DNA of 37,757 nt from Bacillus massiliigorillae (GTDB lineage: Bacteria > Bacillota > Bacilli > Bacillales > DSM-1321), in assembly GCF_000380245.2 (NCBI RefSeq), contig NZ_HG428741.1:1421029-1458785 (forward strand). The letters run 5' to 3'. Of the stretch, positions 1 to 8,444 are shown piece by piece. The notes beneath the pieces are model-generated. The model did not search any database. It was not told the origin of the DNA and saw only the letters and a program-made list of their open reading frames with translations. Both the position numbers and the translations under genes were made by a program. The first letter of the stretch is position 1, and each line of letters opens with the position of its first letter.

Positions 1-717
1 TGTAGCACCTGTAGCACCTGTAGCACCTGTTGCGCCTGTAGCACCCGTAGCGCCTGTGGCACCTGTAGCACCCGTAGCACCCGTAGCGCCTGTGGCACCC
101 GTAGCACCTGTAGGTCCTGTCGCACCCGTAGCGCCTGTGGCACCTGTCGCACCCGTAGCACCCGTAGCGCCTGTGGCACCCGTAGCACCCGTGGCACCTG
201 TCGCACCAGTAGGTCCAGTCGGTCCAGTCGGTCCAGTAGGCCCCGTAGCGCCAGTGCAGCAAGGCCCCGTAGGTCCAGTAGGCCCTGTAGGTCCAGTCGG
301 TCCAGTAGGCCCTGTAGGTCCAGTCGGTCCAGTAGGCCCAGTAATTGCATTAACAGTACTAAGAATAATTCCTTTTAGAATGAGTCTGAATATTTCTTTT
401 AATAGATGGTCTGGACAACAGCAAAATAGAAACGAAGCTAGATTCTGAAAAAAGGTTATTAAAAGAGATGATATTTGATTTAGAGTTAGTTTATCCAAAC
501 AATCAATTAGTTTTCTTAATATTTGAATAATAAATAATGATTGGGGAGATTGATGTTTCAATGATAAGAATAAACACTCTAAACAAAGTAATGCTTCTCT
601 AAGTAACCGCTCTGTCATCTCATTAGGGTTACGAAAGAATACTAAAATAGCGGTATTTAATCGATTTAAGTCTTCAATTAGTTGTTTTTTCTCTTCAAAT
701 GTCAAACATAATGACAT
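1..717 (-). CDS. Collagen-like repeat protein, 3' end beyond the window
   Basis: The reverse strand is open from ATG 717 to the window edge (239 codons, no stop). An AAAGGAAGG ribosome site lies just upstream. Residues 1-126 form a leucine-rich helical head with many cysteines, including a CCC triplet, and no Gly-X-Y repeat. From Gly127 the protein becomes Gly-Pro-Thr triplets and then mainly Gly-Ala-Thr triplets, which is a collagen triple-helix pattern. One Gly-Pro-Cys-Cys-Thr unit (Cys153, Cys154) breaks the triplet register. The head resembles what annotators call a collagen-like repeat preface domain in Bacillus cereus group proteins, so a spore-surface or exosporium role is likely but inferred. 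The C-terminal domain is not in the window. The valine/proline-rich reading on the opposite strand is a shadow of the repeat. Confidence 0.85.
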   Translation of the reverse strand, partial: MSLCLTFEEKKQLIEDLNRLNTAILVFFRNPNEMTERLLREALLCLECLFLSLKHQSPQSLFIIQILRKLIDCLDKLTLNQISSLLITFFQNLASFLFCCCPDHLLKEIFRLILKGIILSTVNAITGPTGPTGPTGPTGPTGPTGPTGPTGPCCTGATGPTGPTGPTGPTGATGATGATGATGATGATGATGATGATGATGPTGATGATGATGATGATGATGATGATGATGATGATGAT

Positions 718-1146
718 CTTAACCTTCCTTTCTTTTTTTAATTATGAAATCTGAAATTCAGAATTCGAAACCTATCTTCAGAAAATAAAAGAGGGTTTGT
801 ACACTTTACTATATGCAATCCGATTTAAAGGGTTACTTTGCAGAGTCAAAATATGTTGCTGCATATGAAAAACCCGTTTATTTTATGTAAGCAAAAATCT
901 CCTATAGATTTATATAGGAGATTTTTGCTTGAAGGTTCTGCACTTTTTTATACGGAAATCACACTTTAGGCATTTTATTAGCGATTTTTATCGTACAAAA
1001 CTACAGAAATCAGAAATACTTCTAATATGATAGTGTATGTTTTTTGAACACATTTTTTGTAAGAAGGTAGCCGAAATGCTACTAATCCCAACGGTAATTA
1101 TCGAAAACAGTCCTATTGACTAAATTATCCATAAAGTTGATTTGTT
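718..1146. other. Intergenic region with one strong hairpin
   Basis: I see no convincing gene here. It holds the ribosome site and presumably the promoter of the leftward collagen-like gene, and the hairpin at 891-928. Confidence 0.5.
891..928. terminator. Perfect 16-bp hairpin, probable bidirectional terminator
   Basis: The arms at 891-906 and 913-928 are perfectly complementary around a 6-base loop. The arms run from A-rich to T-rich, so the hairpin could terminate transcription in either direction. The nearest gene it could serve is the leftward gene ending at 1147, about 220 bases away. Confidence 0.65.
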
Positions 1147-1419
1147 TTAATATGAAGTAGGTAATGGAGTTCCTGGTGGTCTCCACCATGATTCAACAGT
1201 TTTCCAAGCAGTATGGTAATCATAGCCTCTACCCATCAAGTAACCTATAGCTACCGCTTCTGTTAAAGCGTGTTGGAAACCTAGATGTTGAGCTTCATTT
1301 AATCCATGCGTTATTGCAGGGTGTATGATATTTAGCGTTTGTTGTTCAAGACTTGAATGTGGCATAGGGTGTGCACTTGGTTGAGGGGATCGATAATATT
1401 CATATTGTTGGCCGTACAT
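1147..1419 (-). CDS. Small Tyr/His/Trp-rich protein, probably spore-associated
   Basis: This 90-residue ORF is preceded by AAGGAG at good spacing from the ATG. The N-terminus is rich in Tyr, Gln, Pro and Ser; the middle is a His-containing amphipathic stretch; the C-terminus is Trp- and Pro-rich. There is no signal peptide and no membrane segment. I do not recognise a named family. The composition and the neighbours (collagen-like protein, gamma SASP) suggest a spore coat or exosporium component, which is inference. It is a single gene read leftwards. Confidence 0.6.
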   Translation of the reverse strand: MYGQQYEYYRSPQPSAHPMPHSSLEQQTLNIIHPAITHGLNEAQHLGFQHALTEAVAIGYLMGRGYDYHTAWKTVESWWRPPGTPLPTSY

Positions 1420-1773
1420 TGTACCACTCCTTCTTGTTAATATTCATTTTAATACGATCTACATTCATTGTTAACTTATGTGATTTAGGTATTTGTGGAA
1501 TAGGCAAAGAACTTGTATCATTAAAAAGTTTTAGGAACATGGAGAAATGGATTCCGAATATCGGAGGTGAATAAGGATTTAAATAAGTTTTAAAAATAAA
1601 TGGTTGAAATTCTTTATTGGAAAGAAGAGATCTATTAGTTTGCTAATTACACCACTAAGAAGTATTCTTGTTTATCTGTTTGGTTAGTTGATTGATAGAG
1701 TAAATAAAAGAAAGGAGTGTGGATTTTCACTTCTTTTAAGAGAAAATCCACACCACACTAAAGAGGAAGCTAT
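1420..1773. other. Intergenic region between two leftward spore-type genes
   Basis: It contains the ribosome site and presumed promoter of the 1147-1419 gene and the terminator of the SASP gene at 1717-1753. The rightward ORF crossing 1371-1574 has no ribosome site and overlaps the gene antisense, so it is not called. Confidence 0.5.
1717..1753 (-). terminator. Terminator of the gamma SASP gene
   Basis: GTGTGGATTTTC at 1717-1728 pairs with its complement at 1742-1753. It lies just downstream of the leftward SASP stop and is followed on that strand by a T-rich stretch. Confidence 0.7.
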
Positions 1774-2007
1774 TTATGATTGGCTATTTTGTCCATAGTT
1801 GCGACTTGAATTTTGTGGTTTCTTATTTGTAGATTGATGGTTTTGCTTTTTCATTTTCGCTATGTCTGTTTGGCTAGCAAATTCAGTTCCGTAAGCATTA
1901 CTTGAGCTACCTGAAGCTCCTGAATTTGTAGATCCAGATGAGTTAGCAGTCACTGTATTTTGTTGTTGAACACTAGTACCTGCAGATGTTTGTTGATTGT
2001 TTGCCAT
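1774..2007 (-). CDS. Gamma-type small acid-soluble spore protein, single-repeat form
   Basis: The 77-residue product has no Cys or Trp and is very rich in Asn, Gln and Ser. The signature is at residues 38-50, with AYGTEFASQTDI, the region cut by the GPR protease in gamma-type SASPs. The tail after it is Lys/Asn/Gln-rich, as in SspE. Known SspE proteins usually carry two such repeats in about 85-95 residues; here only one is present after a degenerate Ser/Gly/Asn-rich front. In the family these proteins are stored in the spore core as an amino-acid reserve. The start has a strong GGAGGTGA site. The symbol sspE is withheld because of the divergent layout; this may be a second paralogue. Confidence 0.85.
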   Translation of the reverse strand: MANNQQTSAGTSVQQQNTVTANSSGSTNSGASGSSSNAYGTEFASQTDIAKMKKQNHQSTNKKPQNSSRNYGQNSQS

Positions 2008-2397
2008 TAGTAATCACCTCCACTCACATTAAGGTAACCATGAGCACAAGTGAATATACAAAATCAATTAGGTAATAATTCTTTTTTGTGAAACATCATC
2101 TATATCATGTTATTTGTTCTACTGTGGGTATTACTTTATTAGAATTAGCATTAAATATTTAAATAAATAAAAATTTGTAAAATTATAAAAAGTCTGGTAT
2201 AAAGTACTATGTTACTAACATAAAAGTAGTGATAATTTCCATGAAGGCCTTTAGTCTTCCGAATATCAGTTACAGGTTATCCTAATAGTCTTGGGTATTT
2301 TAGAATAGTCCTATTTTTATAGAAACTAAAATTATCTGTAAAATCAACATACTTGATAGGGGTGTTAGTAAAAAAATACTTAAGGAGGTACCGTTTA
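2008..2397. other. Divergent intergenic region upstream of the chemoreceptor
   Basis: It should contain promoters for the leftward SASP gene and the rightward chemoreceptor gene. I could not identify convincing -35/-10 pairs or a known riboswitch. The first 45 codable bases before 2398 are open but are probably leader. Confidence 0.4.
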
Positions 2398-4152
2398 TTG
2401 AAGTTGTTTAACTTGTTGTCATCGACGATTAAAACAAAACTTATAGTCATTTCTTTATTATTACTATCTATTCCATTAATAATTACTGGTGTTTTTGCCT
2501 ATCAGAAAAGTAAAAATAATTTAGATGCACTTGGTATAACAAATCTAAAAAATAGTGTGGAAATGACAATAATGTTGATTGATGCCGTAAATTTAGAAGT
2601 GAAGAAAGGCAATCTGCCTTTAGAAGAAGCACAGGAAATGGTCAAGGTTTCAATACTTGGTGAAATGAGAGCCGATGGAACAAGACCAAACAACAAGAAT
2701 ATTAATTTGGGTAAAAACGGATATATGTACATAGTAGGAAAAGACGGGTTAGATATAGCAAACGCTGAGACTGAGGGTCATAACTCTTGGAATGATGTAG
2801 ATATAAATGGTAAGAAATATGTACAAGAATTGATTAAAGTAGGGAATAACGGTGGGGGACTAACTTATTATGAATTTCCGATGCCAAATAATAAAAATCA
2901 GATTGAACCAAAAGTAGCCTATTCAAAAACAGATCCAAATTGGAATTGGACAATCGTTGCAAGCACTTATTTGATGGATTTTAATAAACCAGCCAATAAA
3001 ATAATGAACTTTGTTTTAATTTTGATAGGAATTACCTTATTAGTAGGTGCTTTTATTATTTGGATATTTGCGAGTAGTATGGCAAGACCTATCAATAAAG
3101 TTACGAATCATATGGATCAGCTTGCAAACGGAGATTTAACCGGTGAATCACTACAGATTAAATCTAAAGATGAGATTGGTCAATTAGCAAATTCTATGAA
3201 TCAAATGCAAGCTGCATTAAAGGAAATGATTCAAAATGTCTCCAGCGCTTCTAAAACCATGAATAGCCAAAGTGAAGGATTCACTCAATCAGCAAATGAA
3301 GTTAAAGAAGGTGGAGTGCAAATAGCTTCAACAATGCAAGAATTAACTTCAGGCGCCGAATCTCAAGCAAATAGTGCTTCGGCTCTTTCTGAGATGATGG
3401 AACACTTTAATAACAGAATTATAGAAGCAAATAAAAATGGAGATGAAGTTGTAAGGACTTCAGACATGATTTTATTGATGGCCAAAGAGGGACGAATGCT
3501 AATGGAGCAATCCGTTAATCAAATGGAGAATATTCACCAAAAAGTAACTATGGCTGTTCAAAAGGTGGAAGGATTGAATGGTCAAACAACAGAAGTAGCC
3601 CATCTTGTTCAAGTAATTAGGGAAATTGCAGATCAGACAAATTTATTATCCTTAAATGCGGCTATTGAGGCAGCAAGAGCAGGTGATCACGGGAAAGGCT
3701 TTGCTGTTGTGGCAGAGGAAGTTCGAAAATTGGCAGAACAAGTTTCAAATTCAGTTGGAGAAATCACAAATATAGTTGAGCGAATAACCTATGGTTCTGA
3801 TGAAGCTGTTAATTCATTGCAGTCTACGTTTGAAGTAGTGGAAAGTGGAACGAATCAAATTAAAGTAACAGGAAAAACGTTTGGAAATATTAATGAATCG
3901 GTTACAGATATGGTTAGCAAAGTGCAAAATATCTCTGCGCATCTTAACGAACTAGAAGAAAACAGTGGAGAAATGAACAGAGCAATTGAAGATGTAGCGG
4001 CCGTAGCAGAAGAAGCAGCTGCCGGAGTTCAACAAGCAGCCGCATCAGCTCAACAATCTAGCAGTTCAATGGAAGAAATTGCTGGTGGAGCGGCAGAGCT
4101 TGCAGTACTTGCAGAGCAATTAAATAGCCATGTAAATCAATTTAAACTATAA
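2398..4152 (+). CDS. Methyl-accepting chemotaxis protein with single Cache sensor
   Basis: This is a membrane chemoreceptor that would pass ligand binding to CheA/CheW. The order is a short cytoplasmic start, TM1 (about residues 12-35), an extracellular single-Cache-like domain (about 40-195, with the GKNGYMYIVGKDG motif), TM2 (about 203-226), HAMP, and a long signalling coiled coil. The hairpin tip at about 408-447 contains DQTNLLSLNAAIEAARAG and is diagnostic of MCPs. The frame is open from 2353, but AAGGAGG at 2382-2388 sits 9 bases before TTG 2398, so I choose that start (584 residues). Ligand unknown. It is transcribed alone and closed by a hairpin at 4247-4282. Confidence 0.93.
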   Translation: MKLFNLLSSTIKTKLIVISLLLLSIPLIITGVFAYQKSKNNLDALGITNLKNSVEMTIMLIDAVNLEVKKGNLPLEEAQEMVKVSILGEMRADGTRPNNKNINLGKNGYMYIVGKDGLDIANAETEGHNSWNDVDINGKKYVQELIKVGNNGGGLTYYEFPMPNNKNQIEPKVAYSKTDPNWNWTIVASTYLMDFNKPANKIMNFVLILIGITLLVGAFIIWIFASSMARPINKVTNHMDQLANGDLTGESLQIKSKDEIGQLANSMNQMQAALKEMIQNVSSASKTMNSQSEGFTQSANEVKEGGVQIASTMQELTSGAESQANSASALSEMMEHFNNRIIEANKNGDEVVRTSDMILLMAKEGRMLMEQSVNQMENIHQKVTMAVQKVEGLNGQTTEVAHLVQVIREIADQTNLLSLNAAIEAARAGDHGKGFAVVAEEVRKLAEQVSNSVGEITNIVERITYGSDEAVNSLQSTFEVVESGTNQIKVTGKTFGNINESVTDMVSKVQNISAHLNELEENSGEMNRAIEDVAAVAEEAAAGVQQAAASAQQSSSSMEEIAGGAAELAVLAEQLNSHVNQFKL

Positions 4153-4246
4153 AAGAGTCAAGTCCTAGTTGAAATTATGTCTAATAACCGTGGTAGAAAG
4201 CTGTTTGAGCTACACCCTTAATTATTAACAAAAACGTTCTTTTTAT

Positions 4247-4282
4247 AATACTAGAGAAGGCGATTCTTCCTTCTCTAGTATT
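4247..4282. terminator. Bidirectional terminator between convergent genes
   Basis: A 14-bp perfect stem (4247-4260 with 4269-4282) and an 8-base loop sit between the rightward chemoreceptor and the leftward gene ending at 4290. Confidence 0.8.
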
Positions 4283-4289
4283 AGAATAG

Positions 4290-4619
4290 TTATTTGTTTT
4301 TTATCATCAAACAATACTCATCTATCATTCCTTCAAGGTCATCTAATCGTTTATGCAATGACTTATGTGATTCTTCTAATCTAATTAAACGTTCTGATAA
4401 TCCTAGTCTTTCTTTTTGTTCAACTTTTATATCAATTCTAATATTCTCTACTCCTTGGTTGATATTATCCAATTTTGTTCGTATTATGGCTAATTCGGAT
4501 GCATCTGATTTAACATCTTTATCTCTATTTCGTGTAAATGTAAAAAAACCAATAACAACACCTAAAGTTGTACAAAAAAGTGCTATGATGGATATTATTA
4601 TACTAATATTTACTTGCAC
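4290..4619 (-). CDS. Phage-type small membrane protein with coiled coil
   Basis: The 109-residue product starts with GTG at 4619 after GAAGGTGGAG. Residues 1-27 form one membrane segment with the N-terminus outside or in the membrane. A basic stretch (TRNRDKD) follows, then a long heptad-rich coiled coil (about residues 35-105). This layout is common in uncharacterised phage proteins encoded near lysis genes, but no holin or lysin is adjacent, so it may be a stranded prophage gene. Function is unknown. The rightward ORF covering the same DNA has no ribosome site and is treated as a shadow. Confidence 0.6.
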   Translation of the reverse strand: MQVNISIIISIIALFCTTLGVVIGFFTFTRNRDKDVKSDASELAIIRTKLDNINQGVENIRIDIKVEQKERLGLSERLIRLEESHKSLHKRLDDLEGMIDEYCLMIKNK

Positions 4620-5168
4620 TTCTCCACCTTCTTTCTAAATGAAAAACTTTAGAAAGTATGATACTTTGTCTCTCTATTTTGTCTACCATACATAAAATAG
4701 TTTATTGTAGAAAGATAGAATTTGATTGTGCTTTTTATATGTTTTACATATTATTCTAGATGCCATACGAAGTATCGCACAATAAAAAGTAGTACCGTTA
4801 CATGAATAGTCATTCTTATAATCCAAAAAATAAAAATATGATCATTATAAAACTGTTTAAACTTATTCATCCCAATACCCCTTAGTTTAAAATAGTTTCA
4901 ATATACAAGAAACATATCATAATATTGTGAATTAAATGTGCATAAATAATTAATAATTCAAACAAGTAAATTTGAAGTAGTGAATTTAATGAGTGGATAA
5001 GCTCAGATGATGAGGGATAAGTTGTTGAAATAGGTTTTGGTAAAGGAGTTCTAATCTTACTATGTTCAAAATTCACAATAGTAAATGAATGATAATAACA
5101 TAATTAAATAAAGAAAGAGATGTTTCCTTTTCAGAAGCATCTCATGCATGGGAAATAACTTGGTACTT
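4620..5168. other. Long intergenic stretch without a convincing gene
   Basis: A leftward 64-codon ORF at 4882-5076 lacks a ribosome site and has no recognisable domain. Apart from the terminator at 5117-5143 I see nothing supportable. Confidence 0.45.
5117..5143 (-). terminator. Terminator of the Pro/Gly/Trp-rich small gene
   Basis: GAGATGTTTC pairs with GAAGCATCTC (one G-U) and is followed on the reverse strand by a T-rich tail. It lies 26 bases beyond the stop of the leftward gene 5169-5429. Confidence 0.75.
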
Positions 5169-5429
5169 TTACCATCTTATAATGGGATGCCACCATGTAG
5201 TAGGGTACGATTGGCTTCCATAGTAATGCCAACTATAATCCCAACTACTTGCAGGAAGCCATCCTCCACCAGGTGACCAGCCTCCTGATGGAGAACCACC
5301 GCCACCAATATGTCCCACTGTAATGGAGCCCATTGGTGGATCTGGAGGAAAAGGTGGGAAAATATGGTGATTATTAATTAAATTATTTGGAGGAAAATTC
5401 ACAACTGGATTAGATTGATTGTCTGTCAT
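5169..5429 (-). CDS. Small Pro/Gly/Trp-rich protein of unknown function
   Basis: The 86-residue product has an Asn/Pro-rich front, a PPFPPDPP run, a Gly/Ser-rich centre (HIGGGGSPSGG) and a Trp/Tyr-rich tail. There are no cysteines and no membrane segment. The ribosome site is weak, but a good terminator follows. The low-complexity, aromatic-rich composition is like spore coat or exosporium components and like the small protein at 1147-1419, whose tail is also Trp/Pro-rich. No named family is recognised. Confidence 0.55.
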   Translation of the reverse strand: MTDNQSNPVVNFPPNNLINNHHIFPPFPPDPPMGSITVGHIGGGGSPSGGWSPGGGWLPASSWDYSWHYYGSQSYPTTWWHPIIRW

Positions 5430-5744
5430 ATACTCACAACCATTTAATTTAATACGTACAATAATAATCTATGTGTGTGATCCAGAATAGAAACTTGTTC
5501 ATTTTTTATTGTTGCAATTTTAAATAAAAAATCTATTGGAGGTCAATTCAAGAAAGGTAAAATACAAGAGTGTAATAAGTTTTTTTACATATATTAAAAG
5601 TATATTCTTCAGTAAAGTTTGTTCTATTTCATCTTCTAAAGATATTTGTTTGGAAATGTATTAAACATATCATTGATTTTTTGAAAAATATAAATTATCA
5701 TATACATTAAATATTTTAGAGGCTAACAAAACATATAGTTTTAT

Positions 5745-5750
5745 TATAAT
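5745..5750 (+). promoter_or_regulatory. Candidate -10 box for the T-box transcript
   Basis: TATAAT lies about 25 bases before the start of the T-box structure. The -35 region at expected spacing is poor, so the promoter call is tentative. Confidence 0.4.
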
Positions 5751-5772
5751 ACATAAACAATTACATAGTAAT

Positions 5773-6005
5773 TCGATGAAGAAGAGAGTAGTTCATTAAC
5801 GTCTGAAAAGCGAGTTAGGGTTGGTGTAAGCCTAATACAGAGGGAATGAATGAAGCGCACTTTGGAGAAATTTCTTGAATCAGAGTAGAGAACAATCGGG
5901 GAGTCACCTCGTTAACAATAGAAAGAGGTCACATATGTGGCAACTAGAGTGGTACCACGGGAAGCTTGCTCTCGTCTCTATTTAGAGGCGAGGGCTATTT
6001 CTATT
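5773..6005 (+). promoter_or_regulatory. T-box riboswitch leader upstream of a DMT permease
   Basis: The leader has the parts of a tRNA-sensing T-box. Stem I: TTCATT (5792-5797) pairs with AATGAA (5845-5850), and an apical helix TTAGG/CCTAA (5815-5819/5831-5835) encloses GGTTGGTGTAAG, with an AG bulge below it. The T-box sequence AGAGTGGTACCACGG is at 5946-5960. A terminator hairpin (5968-5979 with 5984-5995) is followed by a T-rich tail. The 3' side of the specifier loop reads TGAAGCGCA at 5851-5859, so the codon may be CGC (Arg) or GCG (Ala). The base after TGG in the T-box is T, which expects a tRNA with discriminator A and so disfavours Trp. Uncharged tRNA would turn on the gene at 6077. 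Confidence 0.9.
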
Positions 6006-6076
6006 ATAAAAGAAAGGGAGATTAGTTAATATTAGTGAAATGAACAAAATAACATCAAGTAGAGAGAAGGCATAGT

Positions 6077-6964
6077 ATGAAGAAATACTTAGGAGAGATT
6101 CTATTATTTATTACTGCGATTCTTTGGGGAAGCGGCTATATTGGGATGGAAAAAGGTTTAGAGCATTTTACTGTATTCCAAGTGATGGCAGGGCGCTTTA
6201 TAATAGCTACCATTCTATTATTTATTATTTTTAATAAAAAAATTAAGCTAATTAATAAGTCAATTTTGTGGAAAGGGACAGTACTTGGCGGTTTTTTATT
6301 TATTGCATTTACCATTCAAACATTTGGACTAGTTTATACGACACCTTCGAAAAATGCTTTTTTAACTGCTTTAAATGTAATATTTGTGCCCCTTATTGCT
6401 TTTGTTATTTACAAAAGAAGATTTGATCGCTTTGAGATTATAGCTGCTTTATTAGCAGTGATTGGCATCGGTTTTTTATCTTTACAAGGTTCAATGAATA
6501 TGAATATCGGAGATTTACTATCTCTTCTATGCGCGGTGGCATTCGCCTTTGATATTTTTTATACAAATATGTTTGTGAAAAAAGAAGATGCACTGGCATT
6601 GACCATAGTTCAATTTTTTACGGCATCTGTCTTCAGTACAATAGCAGTACTTCTTTTAGGAGAGATACCAACCATGGCATCTATACAGGAAGGTGCTTAT
6701 TCAATACTATATTTAGGTATATTTTGTACAACTATTGCATATGTTTGTCAAAATATAGGGATGAAGTATACAAATTCAACAAAATCAGCTCTGATTTTAT
6801 CAACTGAAGCACTTTTTGGAACAATCTTTTCTGTTATAATCCTTCATGAAATATTAACAGGTCGTATGGTTATTGGTATTGTTTTAATTTTACTAGCAAT
6901 TATTTTTGCTGAAGTAAAGCCAACGCTTAGACGAAAAATGACAGAAAGTAAATTACACAGTTAG
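6077..6964 (+). CDS. EamA/DMT-family permease under T-box control
   Basis: The 295-residue protein is almost wholly hydrophobic, with about ten membrane helices arranged as two EamA repeats. Typical signatures are LWGSGYIGMEKGL in helix 1, the TPSKNAFLTALNVIFVPL stretch around helix 4, and STEALFGTIFSVIILHE near the end. The length is normal for the drug/metabolite transporter superfamily. The start ATG has AGAAGG upstream. The T-box leader means expression rises when one tRNA is uncharged, so the substrate is probably an amino acid or a close precursor or derivative, taken up or exported. The particular amino acid is not settled. A terminator follows at 7025-7073. Confidence 0.9.
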   Translation: MKKYLGEILLFITAILWGSGYIGMEKGLEHFTVFQVMAGRFIIATILLFIIFNKKIKLINKSILWKGTVLGGFLFIAFTIQTFGLVYTTPSKNAFLTALNVIFVPLIAFVIYKRRFDRFEIIAALLAVIGIGFLSLQGSMNMNIGDLLSLLCAVAFAFDIFYTNMFVKKEDALALTIVQFFTASVFSTIAVLLLGEIPTMASIQEGAYSILYLGIFCTTIAYVCQNIGMKYTNSTKSALILSTEALFGTIFSVIILHEILTGRMVIGIVLILLAIIFAEVKPTLRRKMTESKLHS

Positions 6965-7404
6965 TTAATTTATATTGAATTTTATAGGATGAATCAATTG
7001 TTGCAAAAAAAATAATGAAATGATACTGCACCCCAATTGTTAGACACATTTAACAATTAGAGTGCAGTTTTTTGTAAGTGAACAGAGCTAATATAATTTG
7101 TAATGCCTATTAGTCTAAAGCAATATTATTAACTACATCAAAACTTTTTGTTTTTCTATAATCTATGTTGATAAAGTTTTAAATTATGTAAATTAGGTTA
7201 TTGAATAAGTGGAATCAAATCGCAATGAAAAAACGAATCAAGATATTTAGATAAAATAAATTTTAATAATATAATACCGAATATTTATACCTATAACCAA
7301 AACAACAGGTGTTTTTTAGGTCTTAATATTTATTAACAACATTTGGAATTTTGTATATTATTATACGGAGTGTCGTTAGAAATAAAAAATAAAGGAGAGT
7401 AAAA
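6965..7404. other. Intergenic region between permease and lipoprotein genes
   Basis: It holds the permease terminator at 7025-7073 and the promoter region of the lipoprotein gene. No further gene is seen. Confidence 0.5.
7025..7073 (+). terminator. Terminator after the DMT permease
   Basis: ACTGCAC ... GTGCAGT closes a stem that includes AATTGTTA/TAACAATT and is followed by TTTTTT. Confidence 0.8.
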
Positions 7405-8211
7405 ATGAAAAAAGTAGCATTAGTAGTTTTAGCATCATTACTTGCAGTGATAGTAGCTGCTTGCGGTAGTGAAACAACAACATCATCTTCATCTACCTCA
7501 AAAGATGATAAGGTTTTGACAGAAGTTGTTAAGGCAAATAAGGATGTAAAGAGTCTTACACAAGACGCAAAAGTACATACAGAAATAACAGTATCTCAAG
7601 GAGAACAAAAGCAAGTTCAAAAAGTCGATATGTCAACAAAAATGGATGTTATTAATGAACCTTTCACTGCATATCAAGAGATAGAAATGACTGTTCCAAG
7701 CGAAGGAGAACAAATCATAAAGCAGTATATAACTCAAGAAGGTATCTACTCAAATGTTAATGGTGAGTGGGTTACAGTTCCTGAAGAAGTTAACGAGCAG
7801 TTAAAAGCAAGTTTAAAGGAATCGGCTAATTTAGAAAGTCAAATGAAGCAGTTTAATACTGTATCAAAATATTTAAAACTAAAAGAAGAAAAAGATCAAT
7901 TTATACTAGCTGCAGACATTCCAGGAGATAAAGTTAAAGAATTAGCTCAATCGGTTTTAGAAAAGGCATCAAGTGGAAATTCTGAAACGTTAGCTGCTAT
8001 GGAACAGCTTGATATTAAAAGTATGAATGTGGAATATCAAGTTGATAAAAAGACCTATTATCTAGAAGGAGCTGTAATAGCTATGGTAATGGGTGTGAAA
8101 GAAGAGGATCAGACTGTTGATATGAAGGTAAATATGGATAGTAAGTTCTCAAATATAAATGGTGTTAAAGAAATCGTTGTTCCTAAAGAAGCTTTAAATA
8201 GTGGAAAATAA
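7405..8211 (+). CDS. Secreted lipoprotein, DUF6612-like
   Basis: The 268-residue product has a classic lipoprotein signal peptide: MKK, a hydrophobic core, and a lipobox ending at Cys20 (VAAC). A Ser/Thr-rich linker follows. The mature part is hydrophilic, repeatedly mentions an amphipathic beta pattern (IEMTVPSEGEQIIKQYITQEGIYSNVNGEW), and resembles the DUF6612/LppX-like lipoproteins of bacilli, thought to be lipid- or ligand-binding. It would be anchored to the outer face of the membrane. The ribosome site AAAGGAGAG is strong. It is monocistronic, with a terminator at 8223-8273. No substrate can be assigned from the sequence. Confidence 0.8.
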   Translation: MKKVALVVLASLLAVIVAACGSETTTSSSSTSKDDKVLTEVVKANKDVKSLTQDAKVHTEITVSQGEQKQVQKVDMSTKMDVINEPFTAYQEIEMTVPSEGEQIIKQYITQEGIYSNVNGEWVTVPEEVNEQLKASLKESANLESQMKQFNTVSKYLKLKEEKDQFILAADIPGDKVKELAQSVLEKASSGNSETLAAMEQLDIKSMNVEYQVDKKTYYLEGAVIAMVMGVKEEDQTVDMKVNMDSKFSNINGVKEIVVPKEALNSGK

Positions 8212-8222
8212 TATTGTGTGAT

Positions 8223-8273
8223 GAAGCGAACGGAAAGAATGTGAAATTCTAATATCTGTTCGCTTCTTTTTTT
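8223..8273 (+). terminator. Terminator after the lipoprotein gene
   Basis: GAAGCGAAC (8223-8231) pairs with GTTCGCTTC (8258-8266) and is followed by seven T residues. Confidence 0.8.
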
Positions 8274-8444
8274 GAGAACAAAATCGGAAGACTCTCCTGT
8301 ATCTTCTGAATTTTAAAACATAAAACATATCAGTCAAGTTTGGTTAGTATGAAAGCAGTATATTAGATAATTTTTAGAATATTATGTAATATTAAAACAT
8401 TAGCGGCATACCAATTTAGTAAGGCTATAATAGGAGGAATACAT

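Noticed and set aside
56..448. Rightward Val/Ala/Pro repeat ORF
   Set aside because: It is the antisense of the collagen-like repeat; the leftward frame has the ribosome site and the Gly-X-Y pattern.
4294..4638. Rightward 114-codon ORF
   Set aside because: It has no ribosome site and lies antisense to a gene with a good GTG start and a coiled-coil pattern.
4882..5076. Leftward 64-codon ORF
   Set aside because: No ribosome site, no family signal. A short GAACATAGTA similarity to DNA near 10345 was seen but is too short to use.
7025..7068. Possible insertion-sequence end (CTGCACCCCAATTGTTAGAC)
   Set aside because: It resembles ends of IS3-type elements, but no second end or transposase is nearby and it works as a terminator.
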